Shown in pieces: positions 28,326 to 38,926 of a stretch of 64,000 nucleotides of DNA. Source of the DNA: Cellvibrionaceae bacterium (lineage in GTDB: Bacteria > Pseudomonadota > Gammaproteobacteria > Pseudomonadales > Cellvibrionaceae). The notes beneath the pieces are model-generated. The model was not told where the DNA came from, made no database searches, and saw only the letters and a program-made list of their open reading frames with translations. Location of the stretch: contig JANPZW010000004.1 of the NCBI GenBank assembly GCA_024707385.1, forward strand, positions 248,001-312,000. The letters run 5' to 3'. Position 1 is the first letter of the stretch, and the number at the start of each line of letters is the position of its first letter. A program made the translations under genes and the position numbers.

Positions 28326-30695
28326 ATGGCAAGTGCTCGGACATCATTTCGCTCATCTATAAACCATGCTCAGCTTCGCGACGGTGTCAGTCGAGCCGCT
28401 ACGTCATCGCTGCTCGTGCTTGGTATCGGGCTGGCGAGTGCGACCCAGGCCGCGCCAGCGCAGCAGGAAAAACCCCAGTTGCCCACGGTAAAAGTCGAAG
28501 ACACCGCTGTGCCTTATAAAGCGGAAAAAGCGTCTTCCCCCAAATACACCGAGCCCCTCCGCGATACCCCGCAAAACATTACCGTTATCACCAACGATTT
28601 GATTCAGGCCCAGGGCGTGCAGTCTCTGCGCGATATTCTCAGCAATGTTCCGGGCATTACTTTTGGCGGCGCTGAAGGCGGCAACGGTTACGGCGACAAC
28701 ATCATTTTGCGCGGTTACGACATCAGCAATAATTCGTCGGATATCACGGTGGATGGCGTGCGAGATACCGGTCGCTTCACCCGTTCAGATTCTTTCAATC
28801 TGGAAAGCGTGGAAGTGGTGAAAGGAGCCAACTCGGTTTATTCCGGCGCGGGCTCGATTTCCGGCACCGTTAATATGGTGACCAAATCACCGAAAAATGA
28901 AGATGCCAGCACAGTAGCTGCGGGAGTGGGCACGGACAATTATCAGCGCGCAACCCTGGATACCAATAAGGTCATTGGTGAGGGCGTGGCTTTCCGTTTG
29001 AATTTAATGACGCACGCCAATGAAGTGGCGGGGCGTGATTACGTGGAATACGAGCGCTGGGGTATTGCACCTTCGATTGCGTTCGGTCTGGATAGCAATA
29101 CCAAAATTGTGTTGAGTGCGCATTTTCAGGATGACAAAGGTTGGAATGATTACGGCGTGCCCATTCGTATGGGCCGCGAAGTGCCCGGTGTGGCGCGCAG
29201 CAATTATTACGGCCTGAATAATCTCGATGGCGAAAACACCGACAGTCGCTCTTTAAGCGCGTCTGTCGAACACAGATTCAGCGAAAATTTATCGCTGCGC
29301 AATTTAAGCCGCTGGTCGCAAGTGGATGGACGGTTTATCAATACGGCGTTGCAAGGTCGTGTCTGTATCGAAGCGGGTGAATACCCGATAGGCGTTTCCA
29401 TAGTGCCAACAGCTCCTCCGCTATGTACGGCGTCCGGCACTTATGAATATTCCGGCGGGCCGCGCGCGGCAGGGCGCGATTCCGTCAATACCACCGCGCT
29501 TAACCAGTTTGATTTGACGTGGGATTTTTCAACTGGCGGCGTCGAGAATACGTTGGTGTTGGGCAATCAGATTTCCACCGAACGCGGGGATCGTGAGAAC
29601 CAGAATTACGTCGCAACTGCGGGAACCATCAAGGTGACGGATCTCTACAATCCAGACTCTTATTGGAGCGGTCCCGTCAATAAAACCCTGGCTGGGAAAT
29701 CCAATTCCGAGCTGGATGTAGTGGCGTTTTATGCGTCCAACACTCTTAAATTCAGCCCCCAATGGCAGGCGAATATTGGATTGCGCTATGACCATTACAC
29801 CTTGTCACAAGAGACTTTCACCGTGGCAAATGGGCAGATCACCAGTCCGCCTGCGCCTCCTGCTGGCCAGCGTGCTGCACCTCCCGCTTTTAAGTTCGAT
29901 GATGAATTGATTAGTGGCCGGGTTGGAGTGGTTTATAAACCGCAGGAAAACGCCAGCATCTATGCTTCTTATGGCAGCTCAGCCAATCCCACAACACCAT
30001 CGTCTAACGCGACCTGTAATTTCCTTACTAACTGTTTCACCGATCCAGAAAAATCCCGCAATATCGAGTTGGGGACAAAATGGGATTTGTTGGAAGGCAA
30101 ACTGGGTTTAACAGCGGCAATTTTCCGCAACGAAAAATCCAATGCCCGTGTTCCCTCTGACACCACACCAAATTCCGTGGTGATCCTGGAAGGTGAATCC
30201 CGCGTCGATGGAATTGAGCTGGGTGTTTCCGGCCAGATCAGAGATAACTGGTCAATTTTTGCCGGCTATGTCTTTTTGGATAGCGAAACACTGCAAAGTG
30301 TTTCAGATGCTGTCGCGGCGCGAGATGGCGATCCGCAAAAAGGCCACGCGCTGGCCAACACACCGGAAAATTCCGGCACCGTATGGACGACCTATAGCTT
30401 CGAGTCCGGTTTGAACGTGAGTTACGGTCTGCGCTTTGCCAGCGGCGCTTACATCGGTAATGGACCTACTACCCTGACCACCAGTGAAGGGCAGGTGACG
30501 ATAGATCCAAAAGTGCCGAGCTACATTGTTCATAACGCCGCAGTCAATTACGTCATAGGCCAGACCACGTTGCAGCTGAATTTGAACAACCTGACCAACG
30601 AGGAATATTTCACCTCGATCACTTCCAACCCCAACCGATGGGCTTTACCGGCACCGGAGCGTTCTGCGATATTCAGCGCTTCCTATACGTTCTGA
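28326..30695 (+). CDS. TonB-dependent siderophore receptor, catecholate (Fiu/PiuA-like)
   Basis: A 789-residue outer-membrane receptor. After a signal sequence comes the plug domain ([30 protein letters not shown], then [17 protein letters not shown]), then a 22-strand barrel that ends [20 protein letters not shown] with the terminal aromatic. NNLTNEEYF near the C-terminus is usual. The gene directly downstream is a YbiX/PiuC hydroxylase; the fiu-ybiX and piuA-piuC pairs elsewhere have the same arrangement, so the substrate is probably a ferric catecholate. A Fur-type palindrome lies upstream. Confidence 0.9.
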   Translation: MASARTSFRSSINHAQLRDGVSRAATSSLLVLGIGLASATQAAPAQQEKPQLPTVKVEDTAVPYKAEKASSPKYTEPLRDTPQNITVITNDLIQAQGVQSLRDILSNVPGITFGGAEGGNGYGDNIILRGYDISNNSSDITVDGVRDTGRFTRSDSFNLESVEVVKGANSVYSGAGSISGTVNMVTKSPKNEDASTVAAGVGTDNYQRATLDTNKVIGEGVAFRLNLMTHANEVAGRDYVEYERWGIAPSIAFGLDSNTKIVLSAHFQDDKGWNDYGVPIRMGREVPGVARSNYYGLNNLDGENTDSRSLSASVEHRFSENLSLRNLSRWSQVDGRFINTALQGRVCIEAGEYPIGVSIVPTAPPLCTASGTYEYSGGPRAAGRDSVNTTALNQFDLTWDFSTGGVENTLVLGNQISTERGDRENQNYVATAGTIKVTDLYNPDSYWSGPVNKTLAGKSNSELDVVAFYASNTLKFSPQWQANIGLRYDHYTLSQETFTVANGQITSPPAPPAGQRAAPPAFKFDDELISGRVGVVYKPQENASIYASYGSSANPTTPSSNATCNFLTNCFTDPEKSRNIELGTKWDLLEGKLGLTAAIFRNEKSNARVPSDTTPNSVVILEGESRVDGIELGVSGQIRDNWSIFAGYVFLDSETLQSVSDAVAARDGDPQKGHALANTPENSGTVWTTYSFESGLNVSYGLRFASGAYIGNGPTTLTTSEGQVTIDPKVPSYIVHNAAVNYVIGQTTLQLNLNNLTNEEYFTSITSNPNRWALPAPERSAIFSASYTF

Positions 30696-30706
30696 CGGTA
30701 GATCTT

Positions 30707-31387
30707 ATGTTGTTGGCGATTCCCAATGTGTTGACCGCTGCGCAAGTGGCGGAATTTCGCGCGGAGCTGGCGCAAGCTGAGTGGGTGGACGGGCGGGTGA
30801 CCGCTGGCCACCAGTCGGCGCAGGTGAAATACAACCTGCAGGTGCCGGAGGATCACCCAGTGGCGCGCAAGCTCGGGGATCGCATACTTTCCGCTTTGGG
30901 TAACAGTCCATTATTTCTCTCCGCGGCGCTGCCGCGGAAAATCTATCCACCCCTCTTTAATTGTTATCGCGAGGGCGGCAATTTCGGTCTCCATGTGGAC
31001 GGCGCGATTCGCGATATCAAAGGTACTCATCATCGGATTCGCACGGATATCTCGGCGACTTTGTTTTTAGCAGGTCCAGAGGAATATGACGGCGGCGAAT
31101 TGGTAATTGAGGATACCTACGGTGCGCAGAGTGTGAAATTGCCGGCCGGCCATATGGTGCTCTATCCCTCCACCAGTTTGCACAAGGTAAATCCTGTCAC
31201 TCGTGGCGCGCGCATAGCGTCATTTTTCTGGATTCAGAGCCTGGTGCGGGAGGACGCCCAGCGCAGCATCCTGTTCGATATGGACAACGCAATTCGCGGT
31301 CTGCAAAAAGATGTGCCAAACCACCCTTCCGCAGTGCAATTGACGGGTATTTACCACAATTTGTTGCGGCGCTGGAGCGAAGTATAG
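30707..31387 (+). CDS. ybiX: PKHD-type Fe(II)/2-oxoglutarate hydroxylase (YbiX/PiuC)
   Basis: A 226-residue product from the ATG at 30707, matching the usual length of this family. HVDGAIRDI gives the first two iron ligands (HxD) and [21 protein letters not shown] gives the distal histidine and the 2-oxoglutarate arginine. It begins 11 bases after the receptor stop, so the two form an operon. Family members are induced with catecholate receptors under iron limitation; the substrate is unknown, with siderophore modification often suggested. Confidence 0.92.
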   Translation: MLLAIPNVLTAAQVAEFRAELAQAEWVDGRVTAGHQSAQVKYNLQVPEDHPVARKLGDRILSALGNSPLFLSAALPRKIYPPLFNCYREGGNFGLHVDGAIRDIKGTHHRIRTDISATLFLAGPEEYDGGELVIEDTYGAQSVKLPAGHMVLYPSTSLHKVNPVTRGARIASFFWIQSLVREDAQRSILFDMDNAIRGLQKDVPNHPSAVQLTGIYHNLLRRWSEV

Positions 31388-31544
31388 GGCTTGTGATATT
31401 CCAAGCCTTACAACACTTAGGCCTGCTCCTCCTTTACCTCACGCCCATTCGGGCGCCCGCCTTAATGGGTGCCGAACTCCATCGTACAGCTTGCAGATAT
31501 TCACAGATTTGGCGCAAGAATTAAAAAGTGGTTGCTATCTAAAT

Positions 31545-31563
31545 AAAAATAATTATCATTTAG
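31545..31563. promoter_or_regulatory. Fur-box-like site upstream of the second TonB receptor
   Basis: AAAAATAATTATCATTTAG shows the ATAATTATCATT core of a Fur box and lies about 30 bases before the receptor start, overlapping the probable promoter. Confidence 0.65.
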
Positions 31564-31593
31564 TTTTTTAGTTGCGGCCATTCTAAGGTATTT

Positions 31594-33999
31594 ATGTCGA
31601 GTTCTTCTTTCCGCGCAAACAAGCGGGTGCGCCAAAAAATATTATTGAGTTCCATCATCTCCTCTTTCATCGCCGCGCAAGCGTTTGCCCAGGAGGCCGA
31701 CGAGTCTCAGGCTCTGCCAAAAGTGGTGGTCTCCGCCAGCGGCTTTGAGCAGAAAGTTAAAGATGCGCCCGCGAGTGTCACGGTGGTCGGAGAGGAGGAG
31801 CTCAAGAGTAAACCCTACACAAGTCTTGCTGATGCGCTGCGCGATGTTGAAGGGATTGATGTAGGTACCGGCCTGGATAAAAACGGCAACATTTCCATAA
31901 CCCTGCGCGGTTTGCCCGCGGATTACACAGTGGTGATGATCGACGGTCGCCGACAGAGCGATATCGGCAATCTCGGCCCCAATAATTTTGGCAACAGCCA
32001 ATTTATGTATATGCCACCGCTCTCCGCTATCGAGCGAATTGAAGTAGTGCGCGGGCCCATGTCCACACTGTACGGAGCCGATGCTATCGGTGGTGTGGTC
32101 AACATCATTACCCGTAAAGTGCCGCAGAAGTGGGGCGGTTCTCTGGATACCAGTGTGACCCTGCAGCAGGACTCTCAATACGGTGATGACAAAAAACTCG
32201 ATGTTTATCTCGGCGGCCCAATTGTGACCGACCGCGTGGGGATCAGTTTGCGTGGCGGCATTTACGAGCGCGATCCCAGCGATCCGTCCTACAGCAACGC
32301 ACTGCCGCTTCCTGCGACGGATGTCGACGGCAATCCCAATGAACCTGTCTGGATCGATGAAGGAAGTTTTGGCGATAAGAAAATTGTCGCGGCGAAAAAC
32401 TGGAATTTCGGCAGCACCTTAAATTGGCTGGTGGCGAAAGGCCATGAATTAAGTCTGACGTACGATGTTGCCAAGCAGCGTTATGACAATACTCAAGGGC
32501 AAACCGGAACTTTGGATAGCGCTGCCAGCTTGTGGCGGGCGTCCAATCAGACGATCAATGGCGTCAGCACTGCGGTGGTCCAACCACGTGTGGGTTACAC
32601 CCCTTACCAGCGTGTGGAGCGCGAGCAGCTGTCGTTAAGTCACACGGGTAAATACGATTTTGGCAGCTGGGTGACGACTTATACCTACAACACCAGCGCC
32701 AATTTAGGTCGCTCCTTGCCGTTGACAGTCGAGGAGAGAACGCGCCTGCAGGAAATTTGGAATGACAACTGCCCAACGCTGGCGGCATGTCGCAGTATTC
32801 CAAATGGTGTGGAAGATGTTCTCAACGAAGAATTCCTGCCGCGACCGCTGCGCACGTTGGAGATTGTCAGCCATACCCTGGATACACGCGTCGATACCAG
32901 CATCGGTGATGCTCATGCAGTGAGCATCGGCGGCCAATACTACGACACGGAAATGGAAGATGGCGTGTTCGGAATGTTCGGCGGCGGCTATCGCTCCGGC
33001 ACGGTTCAGCCGCATCGTCAATCGGCGATTTTTGTGGAGGACCACTGGGCGTTGAGCGAGGAATTGATCGCCACCTTGGGCTTGCGGTACGACCACCACA
33101 ATACCTTTGGTGGCAACAGCAGCCCACGGGTTTATCTCACCTGGCAAACCAACGATTGGTGGACTTTAAAAGGCGGTGTCAGTACCGGTTACAAGGCGCC
33201 GCGCCCGGACCAGTTGTTTGAAGGCATAGTCGGTTTTGGCGGCCAAGGCGTAAGCCCCTTTGTCGGCACACCGGATTTGAAACCGGAGTCCAGCCGCAAT
33301 TACGAGGTCGCGGTGTATTTTGACAATCTCAACGGCTTCAATGCCAATGCAACTTTTTTCTACAACGATTTTGAAGACAAGATCGCAAGTGCTGAAGGCG
33401 TGCCTAACTGCTATAACGCAAGCGACGTCAAGCATTTGAGCGGCGACTGCGTAGACATTGGACCCGGCTGGGCGGCTCTGGGATATGCGACCTTCGGTCA
33501 AAGCACAAATATTGACGAGGTGATCACCTCCGGCTTGGAATTAAGCACGCGTTATGCATTCGCAAAAAGCTGGGCTGTGAAAGCGAATTACACACTCACG
33601 GAAAGCGAACAGCGAAGTGGTGAGGACCGCGGGCTGCCGTTGGTCAACACGCCTCGCAATATGTTCAATGGCGCCGTCGAATGGCAGGCGACTGAAGACC
33701 TTTCTTTGTCGCTGGTTGCAGAGATGCGCAGCAAGCGCTTTCGCGCCGCTCCCGCCAATGCAAGTGGAGAGCGAATCCCAAGTTATTTCAAAGCTTACGA
33801 ACTGTATCATCTGCGCGCGCGCTACAAGCTCAATGAAAACCTGAGCTTGGGCGCCGCGATTAACAACCTCTTGGATGACGATCTTTCGAGCATTACCTAT
33901 ACACTCAACGACGCTCAGAACGGCTACAATCGGCAGCCCGATTACAACACCACCGAGAAGGCGCGCAGCTTCTGGTTATCGGCGAATATCAGCTTCTGA
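31594..33999 (+). CDS. TonB-dependent receptor, FepA/CirA-like
   Basis: An 801-residue receptor with a signal peptide (IISSFIAAQAFAQ), a TonB-box-like segment (LPKVVVSASG), the plug (DAPASVTVVGEEELKSKPYTSLADALRDVEGIDV, then MSTLYGADAIGGVVNIITRK) and a barrel with NYEVAVYFDNLNGFNANATFFYNDFEDKI. The plug resembles the FepA/PfeA ferric-enterobactin and CirA group. It heads a run of four same-strand genes (PepSY, DUF2271, DUF4198, flavoreductase) with short gaps, a common iron-acquisition arrangement, and has a Fur-type site upstream. Confidence 0.9.
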   Translation: MSSSSFRANKRVRQKILLSSIISSFIAAQAFAQEADESQALPKVVVSASGFEQKVKDAPASVTVVGEEELKSKPYTSLADALRDVEGIDVGTGLDKNGNISITLRGLPADYTVVMIDGRRQSDIGNLGPNNFGNSQFMYMPPLSAIERIEVVRGPMSTLYGADAIGGVVNIITRKVPQKWGGSLDTSVTLQQDSQYGDDKKLDVYLGGPIVTDRVGISLRGGIYERDPSDPSYSNALPLPATDVDGNPNEPVWIDEGSFGDKKIVAAKNWNFGSTLNWLVAKGHELSLTYDVAKQRYDNTQGQTGTLDSAASLWRASNQTINGVSTAVVQPRVGYTPYQRVEREQLSLSHTGKYDFGSWVTTYTYNTSANLGRSLPLTVEERTRLQEIWNDNCPTLAACRSIPNGVEDVLNEEFLPRPLRTLEIVSHTLDTRVDTSIGDAHAVSIGGQYYDTEMEDGVFGMFGGGYRSGTVQPHRQSAIFVEDHWALSEELIATLGLRYDHHNTFGGNSSPRVYLTWQTNDWWTLKGGVSTGYKAPRPDQLFEGIVGFGGQGVSPFVGTPDLKPESSRNYEVAVYFDNLNGFNANATFFYNDFEDKIASAEGVPNCYNASDVKHLSGDCVDIGPGWAALGYATFGQSTNIDEVITSGLELSTRYAFAKSWAVKANYTLTESEQRSGEDRGLPLVNTPRNMFNGAVEWQATEDLSLSLVAEMRSKRFRAAPANASGERIPSYFKAYELYHLRARYKLNENLSLGAAINNLLDDDLSSITYTLNDAQNGYNRQPDYNTTEKARSFWLSANISF

Positions 34000-34034
34000 T
34001 AAATATGTTTTGATTAAAACGGTGAGAAATAGCG

Positions 34035-34673
34035 TTGGCACAAGCCGTTTCTCCAAAAGCAAACAAAAGGGCTAAGTTTTTGATTTTTCTCGGTACGGTT
34101 CGTCAATGGCATTGGGTCAGTTCCGCCGTTTGTCTGGTGGGCATGTTGTTGTTTGCCATTACCGGTATCACGCTCAACCACGCGGCACAAATATCCGTAA
34201 AGCCGCGTGTCGAGACAATTGAAAAACAGCTGCCGGAATATATCCGCGCGAGTTTGACGCCGCCGGATGCCGCCAAGGCGCCGCTGCCTGCGGCTTTGAA
34301 AAATTGGCTGGAAAAGGAATTGGATGTATATGTGGGGTCGCGTTTTGGGGAGTGGAGCGAGGACGAAATTTATTTGTCCCTTCCACGCCCTGGCGGCGAC
34401 GCTTGGCTGACGGTGGATTTGCTGGCGGGAGAGGTTTTTTTTGAAACAACCGATCGCGGTTGGGTTTCCTATTTCAACGATCTCCATAAAGGCCGCAACA
34501 CCGGCACCGCTTGGTTTTGGTTTATCGATATTTTTGCAGTCGCCTGTATGGTGTTCTGCATCAGCGGTTTGATCCTGTTGTTCCGTTACGCCGGCGGCCG
34601 CCCCATGACTTGGCCGGTGGTGGGTTTAGGGTTGGTCATTCCCATAATATTGGCTTTGTTGTTTATTCATTAA
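34035..34673 (+). CDS. PepSY-associated TM protein
   Basis: A 212-residue product that starts with TTG at 34035; GGTGAG is eight bases upstream and no suitable ATG exists before the first membrane helix. The pattern is WHWVSSAVCLVGMLLFAITGITLNHA (helix 1), a periplasmic PepSY-like middle, GWVSYFNDLHKGRNTG, then two further helices near residues 160-182 and 190-210. Proteins of this kind accompany TonB receptors and are thought to take part in reducing or releasing iron from siderophores. Confidence 0.85.
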   Translation: MAQAVSPKANKRAKFLIFLGTVRQWHWVSSAVCLVGMLLFAITGITLNHAAQISVKPRVETIEKQLPEYIRASLTPPDAAKAPLPAALKNWLEKELDVYVGSRFGEWSEDEIYLSLPRPGGDAWLTVDLLAGEVFFETTDRGWVSYFNDLHKGRNTGTAWFWFIDIFAVACMVFCISGLILLFRYAGGRPMTWPVVGLGLVIPIILALLFIH

Positions 34674-34693
34674 TTTTTTTGCGAGACGCAAAT

Positions 34694-35212
34694 ATGGCTT
34701 TTCGACGATTTTTGGCAGCTGTAGGCATGTTTGTCGGCGCGCCCGCGCTGGCGGCGGAAATGTCAATTTCCGTGGAGATTCCACAATTACAGGTGGCGGA
34801 ATATCACCGCCCCTACGTGGCCTTCTGGTTGGAGCGCGATGGCGCTCATGCGGCGAATCTCGCGGTTTGGTATCAACTGGAAAAAGGTGAAAACGGGAAA
34901 AAAGGTGAAGAGTGGTTGAAGGACATGCGCCAGTGGTGGCGCCGCAGCGGGCGCACTCTGGAAATGCCGGTGGACGGTATCAGCGGTGCGACCAAAGCGC
35001 CGGGCGTTCACAACCTGAGTTTTGCACCCGGTCAGGGTGTGTTGGCGGAATTGCCTGCCGGTGAATACCAGTTGCTGGTGGAGGCTGCGCGTGAAGTGGG
35101 CGGTCGGGAATTGTTGAAAATTCCTTTCCAGTGGCCGCCCAAAAAAGAAGAAACACTTTCTGCCAAAGGCAGCAGTGAGCTTGGCACTCTGAATTTAAAA
35201 CTGATTCCCTGA
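34694..35212 (+). CDS. DUF2271 periplasmic protein
   Basis: A 172-residue protein with a signal peptide (FLAAVGMFVGAPALAAE) and the DUF2271 pattern: RPYVAFWLERDG, then LAVWYQLEK, WLKDMRQWWRRSG, then VDGISGATKAPG and LPAGEYQLLVEAAREVGGRE. The function is unknown. SGATKAPG recalls the SGAT motif of FMN-binding proteins that receive covalently attached flavin, which would suit an electron-transfer role with the flavoreductase downstream; that link is inference. Confidence 0.85.
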   Translation: MAFRRFLAAVGMFVGAPALAAEMSISVEIPQLQVAEYHRPYVAFWLERDGAHAANLAVWYQLEKGENGKKGEEWLKDMRQWWRRSGRTLEMPVDGISGATKAPGVHNLSFAPGQGVLAELPAGEYQLLVEAAREVGGRELLKIPFQWPPKKEETLSAKGSSELGTLNLKLIP

Positions 35213-35233
35213 TAAATAGGACGGAGAACTTTC

Positions 35234-36059
35234 ATGAAAATACATCATTCTCTCGCCGGTGCGCTTTTAGCCGCGCTGTTAATTCCCGCTGCTCACGCCC
35301 ACCGCGCCTGGATTGTGCCGGCGGCGACTGTGCTGTCCAGTGATGACCCGTGGGTGACATTCGACGCGGCGGTATCCAACGATATTTTCCACGCTGACCA
35401 CGCGCCTATGCGTCTGGAAGGTGTCAAAGCCATAGGTCCGGATGGCAAGGAAGTGCCGCTGCAAAATACGGCGGTGGGAAAATATCGCAGCGTGTTCGAT
35501 TTGAATCTGCAGCAAAAGGGCACTTACAAAGTGACTTCGTTCAGCGGCGGATTGCGCGCCCGTTGGGAAACCGCAGAAGGCGAGCGCCGCGGCTGGCCCG
35601 CGCGTGGAACCCAGGCAACTGCGGAATCCTTCGCCAAGGAAGTGCCGAAAAAAGCCAAAAATCTGGAAGTGTCCTATGGCTCCCGTCGCATGGAAACCTT
35701 CGTGACGGCAGGTTCCCCCAGCAACAGTGTATTCGCGCCGACAAACCAAGGTTTGGAGTTGGTGCCGGTCACTCACCCCAACGATTTATTCGCCGGTGAA
35801 AAAGCGGAATTTAAATTCCTGATCGATGGCAAACCGGCAGCGGGTGCCAAGGTGGAAGTGATTCCCGCCGGTATGCGCTATCGCAATCAGCAGAATACTA
35901 TTTCGGTTGAGTCCGATAAAAATGGCAGCATTTCCATTATTTGGCCGCATGCGGGTTTGTATTGGATGAACGTCAGCTACGAGGACAACAAGGCGCAAAA
36001 GCCGGCGCAAAAAACGCACTGGCAGTTATGTGGCAACTTTTGAAGTGCTGCCCGAATAA
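35234..36059 (+). CDS. DUF4198 periplasmic protein (frameshifted at 3' end)
   Basis: About 274 residues after correction. It has a signal peptide (LAGALLAALLIPAAHAHRAW) and the DUF4198 pattern (HRAWIVPAATVLSSDDPWVTFDAAVSNDIF, then HPNDLFAGEKAEFKFLIDGKPAAGAKVEVIPAGMRY). The family is usually linked to metal or siderophore uptake loci. The A6 run at 36009-36014 is one base too long: with five A the tail reads QKRTGSYVATFEVLPE and stops at 36059, the expected ending, whereas the uncorrected frame stops 16 bases earlier with a garbled tail. Confidence 0.85.
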
Positions 36060-36099
36060 TACTTTCCCCCGCCCTTGTGGCGGGTTCATCTTGCTGTTG

Positions 36100-37596
36100 A
36101 TGTGGCAAAACCTTGCGTATTTTTTTGCTGTCCTGGTTCTCATCCTTTACGCCGCTCTCTGTTATGTGTGCTGGTGGCGATACAGCCGCGCGCACATTAA
36201 ATCCGAATCCCTTGCCAATGCTGCCGCTGATACCTGGCTGATCGCCTACGCCAGCCAAGGCGGCACTGCGGCGCAATTGGCGTGGCAAAGCGCGGACCAG
36301 TTGCGCGAGGCGGGTTTGTCGGCCCAGGTTTTGTCTTTGAACCGGGTGGACGAGGCGAGCTTACGCCAACATCGCAAGATGCTGTTTATCGTCAGTACTT
36401 TTGGTGAGGGCGAAGCGCCGGATAATGGCAACCGGATTCTCTCCCGTCTGGTGCAGCTGGATCTGCACCATCTTCAATATGGCTTGCTGGCACTGGGCGA
36501 CAGCAATTACCGGTTTTTCTGCGCTTTCGGCCACCGGCTGCAGCACGCACTGCACGCTGGCGGCGCGACTGCATTGTTCGATCTGATCGAAGTCGATCGC
36601 GGCGATGCCGCGGCATTGCGTCACTGGCAGTACTATCTCGGCCAGATTAGCGGTCAAACCCATTTCCCCGATTGGCAGGCGCCGGACTATGAACCCTGGA
36701 TCCTGCAGCGGCGCACCTGCCTCAATCCGGGAAGCCCCGGAGCGCCGGCCTTCTGGCTGCAACTTCAATCGCCAGCGCAGACAAAACCATGGTGCGCCGG
36801 GGATATTGCGGAAATCGGCCCATGCAACAGCGCCGCGCGCGTCGAGGAATTTTTGCGTTCGCTGGGCCGCGATGGGGATAACGATCCGTTGCGGGAGACA
36901 TTGCGCCGCCGGGAATTGCCCGAACCGTCCCAGGCAGCGCATTTTGCGGCGCTTGCGGATGATGAATTGCTACAGAAATTGCCTGCGCTGCCACACCGGG
37001 AATATTCCATCGCGTCCACGGCGGAGTCGGGCAGCCTGGATTTGTTGGTGCGTCAGGTGCAGTTGCCGGGTGGAGAATTCGGTCTCGGCTCCGGCTGGCT
37101 GACCTATCACGCCGAATTGAACACAGCCATTGCCCTGCGGATTCGCAGTAACCCGGGCTTTCACCCGCCCGTTACCGGCACGCCGCTGATTCTGATCGGC
37201 AATGGCACCGGCATGGCCGGGCTGCGCGCGCATCTGCTGGCGCGCCGGCAGGTTGGGGAGCGGCGCAATTGGTTGTTATTCGGCGAGCGCACGGCTGAGT
37301 GCGATTTCTTTTTCGGTGAGGAGATTCGCGCGCTGCAGAATGAAGGTTTTATCGAAAATTTGTCTCTGGCGTTTTCCCGCGACCTGCAGCCCGAAGCCCC
37401 GCGCTATGTGCAGGATCTGCTGCCCCCACAGGCCGAACACCTGCGCGATTGGGTGGCCGCCGGCGCCGCCATTTATGTGTGTGGGAGTCTGAATGGTATG
37501 GCGCAGGGCGTTGATCGCGAACTGGAACTGATCCTCGGCCGCGATCAATTGGAGGCTCTAGCTGAAGCCCGCCGTTATTGCCGCGATGTGTACTGA
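36100..37596 (+). CDS. Membrane-anchored sulfite-reductase-like flavoprotein (flavodoxin plus FNR)
   Basis: A 498-residue product from the ATG at 36100; the ribosome site is weak. One N-terminal membrane helix (LAYFFAVLVLILYAALCYVCWW) is followed by a flavodoxin domain (LIAYASQGGTAAQLAWQSADQL, then VSTFGEGEAPDNG) and a CysJ-like FAD/NAD(P) domain (HREYSIAS, then LILIGNGTGMAGLRAHL, then AAIYVCGSLNGMAQGVD). The arrangement would carry electrons from NAD(P)H through FAD and FMN to a periplasmic or membrane acceptor. As the last gene of the receptor-PepSY-DUF2271-DUF4198 run it is a good candidate ferric-siderophore reductase. Confidence 0.85.
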   Translation: MWQNLAYFFAVLVLILYAALCYVCWWRYSRAHIKSESLANAAADTWLIAYASQGGTAAQLAWQSADQLREAGLSAQVLSLNRVDEASLRQHRKMLFIVSTFGEGEAPDNGNRILSRLVQLDLHHLQYGLLALGDSNYRFFCAFGHRLQHALHAGGATALFDLIEVDRGDAAALRHWQYYLGQISGQTHFPDWQAPDYEPWILQRRTCLNPGSPGAPAFWLQLQSPAQTKPWCAGDIAEIGPCNSAARVEEFLRSLGRDGDNDPLRETLRRRELPEPSQAAHFAALADDELLQKLPALPHREYSIASTAESGSLDLLVRQVQLPGGEFGLGSGWLTYHAELNTAIALRIRSNPGFHPPVTGTPLILIGNGTGMAGLRAHLLARRQVGERRNWLLFGERTAECDFFFGEEIRALQNEGFIENLSLAFSRDLQPEAPRYVQDLLPPQAEHLRDWVAAGAAIYVCGSLNGMAQGVDRELELILGRDQLEALAEARRYCRDVY

Positions 37597-37753
37597 TCAT
37601 TGAATGCCTTGCTGATCACAAATCATATAAATGTAAATTGACCTTCGCTACAGGCTTTGGTCTGATGTTGGTCTACCATCAGGTAGATTTTGGTCAGATC
37701 GGTTGAGTCCGTCTGATTGTGTATCAATAGAAGATCTGCCGCGTCCTACTGCA

Positions 37754-38908
37754 ATGCTCGCGTTTTATAAAAAAGTCCTGGCATTTTTTGTTGCGCTCCT
37801 CTTGATCAGCGTGGCGCTCGCCTATATCTGCTGGCAAAGCAGCCGCGTGCAGGATTCCCTGCTGCCCGTACAGGACAGTGTATTTCCCTGGTATGCCTTT
37901 GCTATTTCCGACGTGTCCAGCGGCGGCGAGTCCACCATTGCGCTGAATCACGCGGATTGGGAATTGGATTTCGCATTTCTATTAAAACCTGACGCACCTT
38001 ATCCGTTTGCTTCGGTGGCGTTGGAATTCGAGCGCAAGGACCCGCTGCAATTTATAGATCTCTCCCGCTATTCCGCGCTCTCATTTGAAGTGCGCTGCCG
38101 GCCGCGCAATGTGATGCAAGTGTCGCTGCAGACTTTTGATAAAAACTTCACCAAACCCGATCAACCGCTGACGTTCCGCAACCCTACGGCATTTTTTTCC
38201 TGCGATGAACAGTCGCGCCAGCTGCGCGTGGATTTACGCACTTTGGAAATTCCAGAATGGTGGCTGCAGTACAACAAACTGGAGTTATCGGACAACGGTT
38301 TTGATTTGAGCCAGGTCCGCACGATCGCCTTCACCATCACGTCACAAAGCCCGATGGATGTGCCCGCCGATGTGGTGATCGACAAACTGGCGCTCGAAGG
38401 CCGAAGGTGGTCGAGTGTTTACATTGGCAGCGTGCTCGGCGGCCTCTTGTGGCTGGGATTTTTGTGGTGGTTCCTGCGCCAGTACAAGCTTGCCCTGACA
38501 GCCAATGTCCGGGAAAAAATTCTCCAGGATCGCCCGCTCATCGCTTATCAGCAGTTGTCCATAGAGCCGCACAACGATCGGGAAAAAAGCGCCGTCTTGA
38601 AATTCATGGCAACGGAATACTCGAACTCCGAGCTCAGCGTGGAAGTGGCCGTCAATGCTCTGGGAATCAGCCGCAACAAAATCAACGAAATACTGAAAGA
38701 TCAATTGGGCATGACCTTCAACGTCTATCTCAACAAATTGAGATTGACGGAGGCGGCGCGCCTGCTGACGGAAAACAAACAGGCGAACATTACCGAAATT
38801 GCCTATTCCGTCGGTTACAACAATGTTTCCTATTTCAATAAACTATTCAAAAACGAATACGGCTGTACGCCAAAAGTCTTTAAAAATCTTTCCCAATCTG
38901 ACGAATAA
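37754..38908 (+). CDS. Membrane-bound AraC-family regulator
   Basis: A 384-residue product from the ATG at 37754; an upstream TTG at 37703 would add 17 residues and neither has a strong ribosome site. An N-terminal helix (FFVALLLISVALAYICW) is followed by a periplasmic domain that resembles a carbohydrate-binding fold (LNHADWELDFAF, then IDLSRYSALSFEVRC). A second membrane helix (VYIGSVLGGLLWLGFLWWFL) precedes an AraC helix-turn-helix pair (SVEVAVNALGISRNKINEILKD and TEIAYSVGYNNVSYFNKLFKNEYG). It lies 18 bases before the pectinesterase gene and may control it in response to a saccharide in the periplasm. Confidence 0.85.
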   Translation: MLAFYKKVLAFFVALLLISVALAYICWQSSRVQDSLLPVQDSVFPWYAFAISDVSSGGESTIALNHADWELDFAFLLKPDAPYPFASVALEFERKDPLQFIDLSRYSALSFEVRCRPRNVMQVSLQTFDKNFTKPDQPLTFRNPTAFFSCDEQSRQLRVDLRTLEIPEWWLQYNKLELSDNGFDLSQVRTIAFTITSQSPMDVPADVVIDKLALEGRRWSSVYIGSVLGGLLWLGFLWWFLRQYKLALTANVREKILQDRPLIAYQQLSIEPHNDREKSAVLKFMATEYSNSELSVEVAVNALGISRNKINEILKDQLGMTFNVYLNKLRLTEAARLLTENKQANITEIAYSVGYNNVSYFNKLFKNEYGCTPKVFKNLSQSDE

Positions 38909-38926
38909 TAAAAAGGGGCCTGTTGC

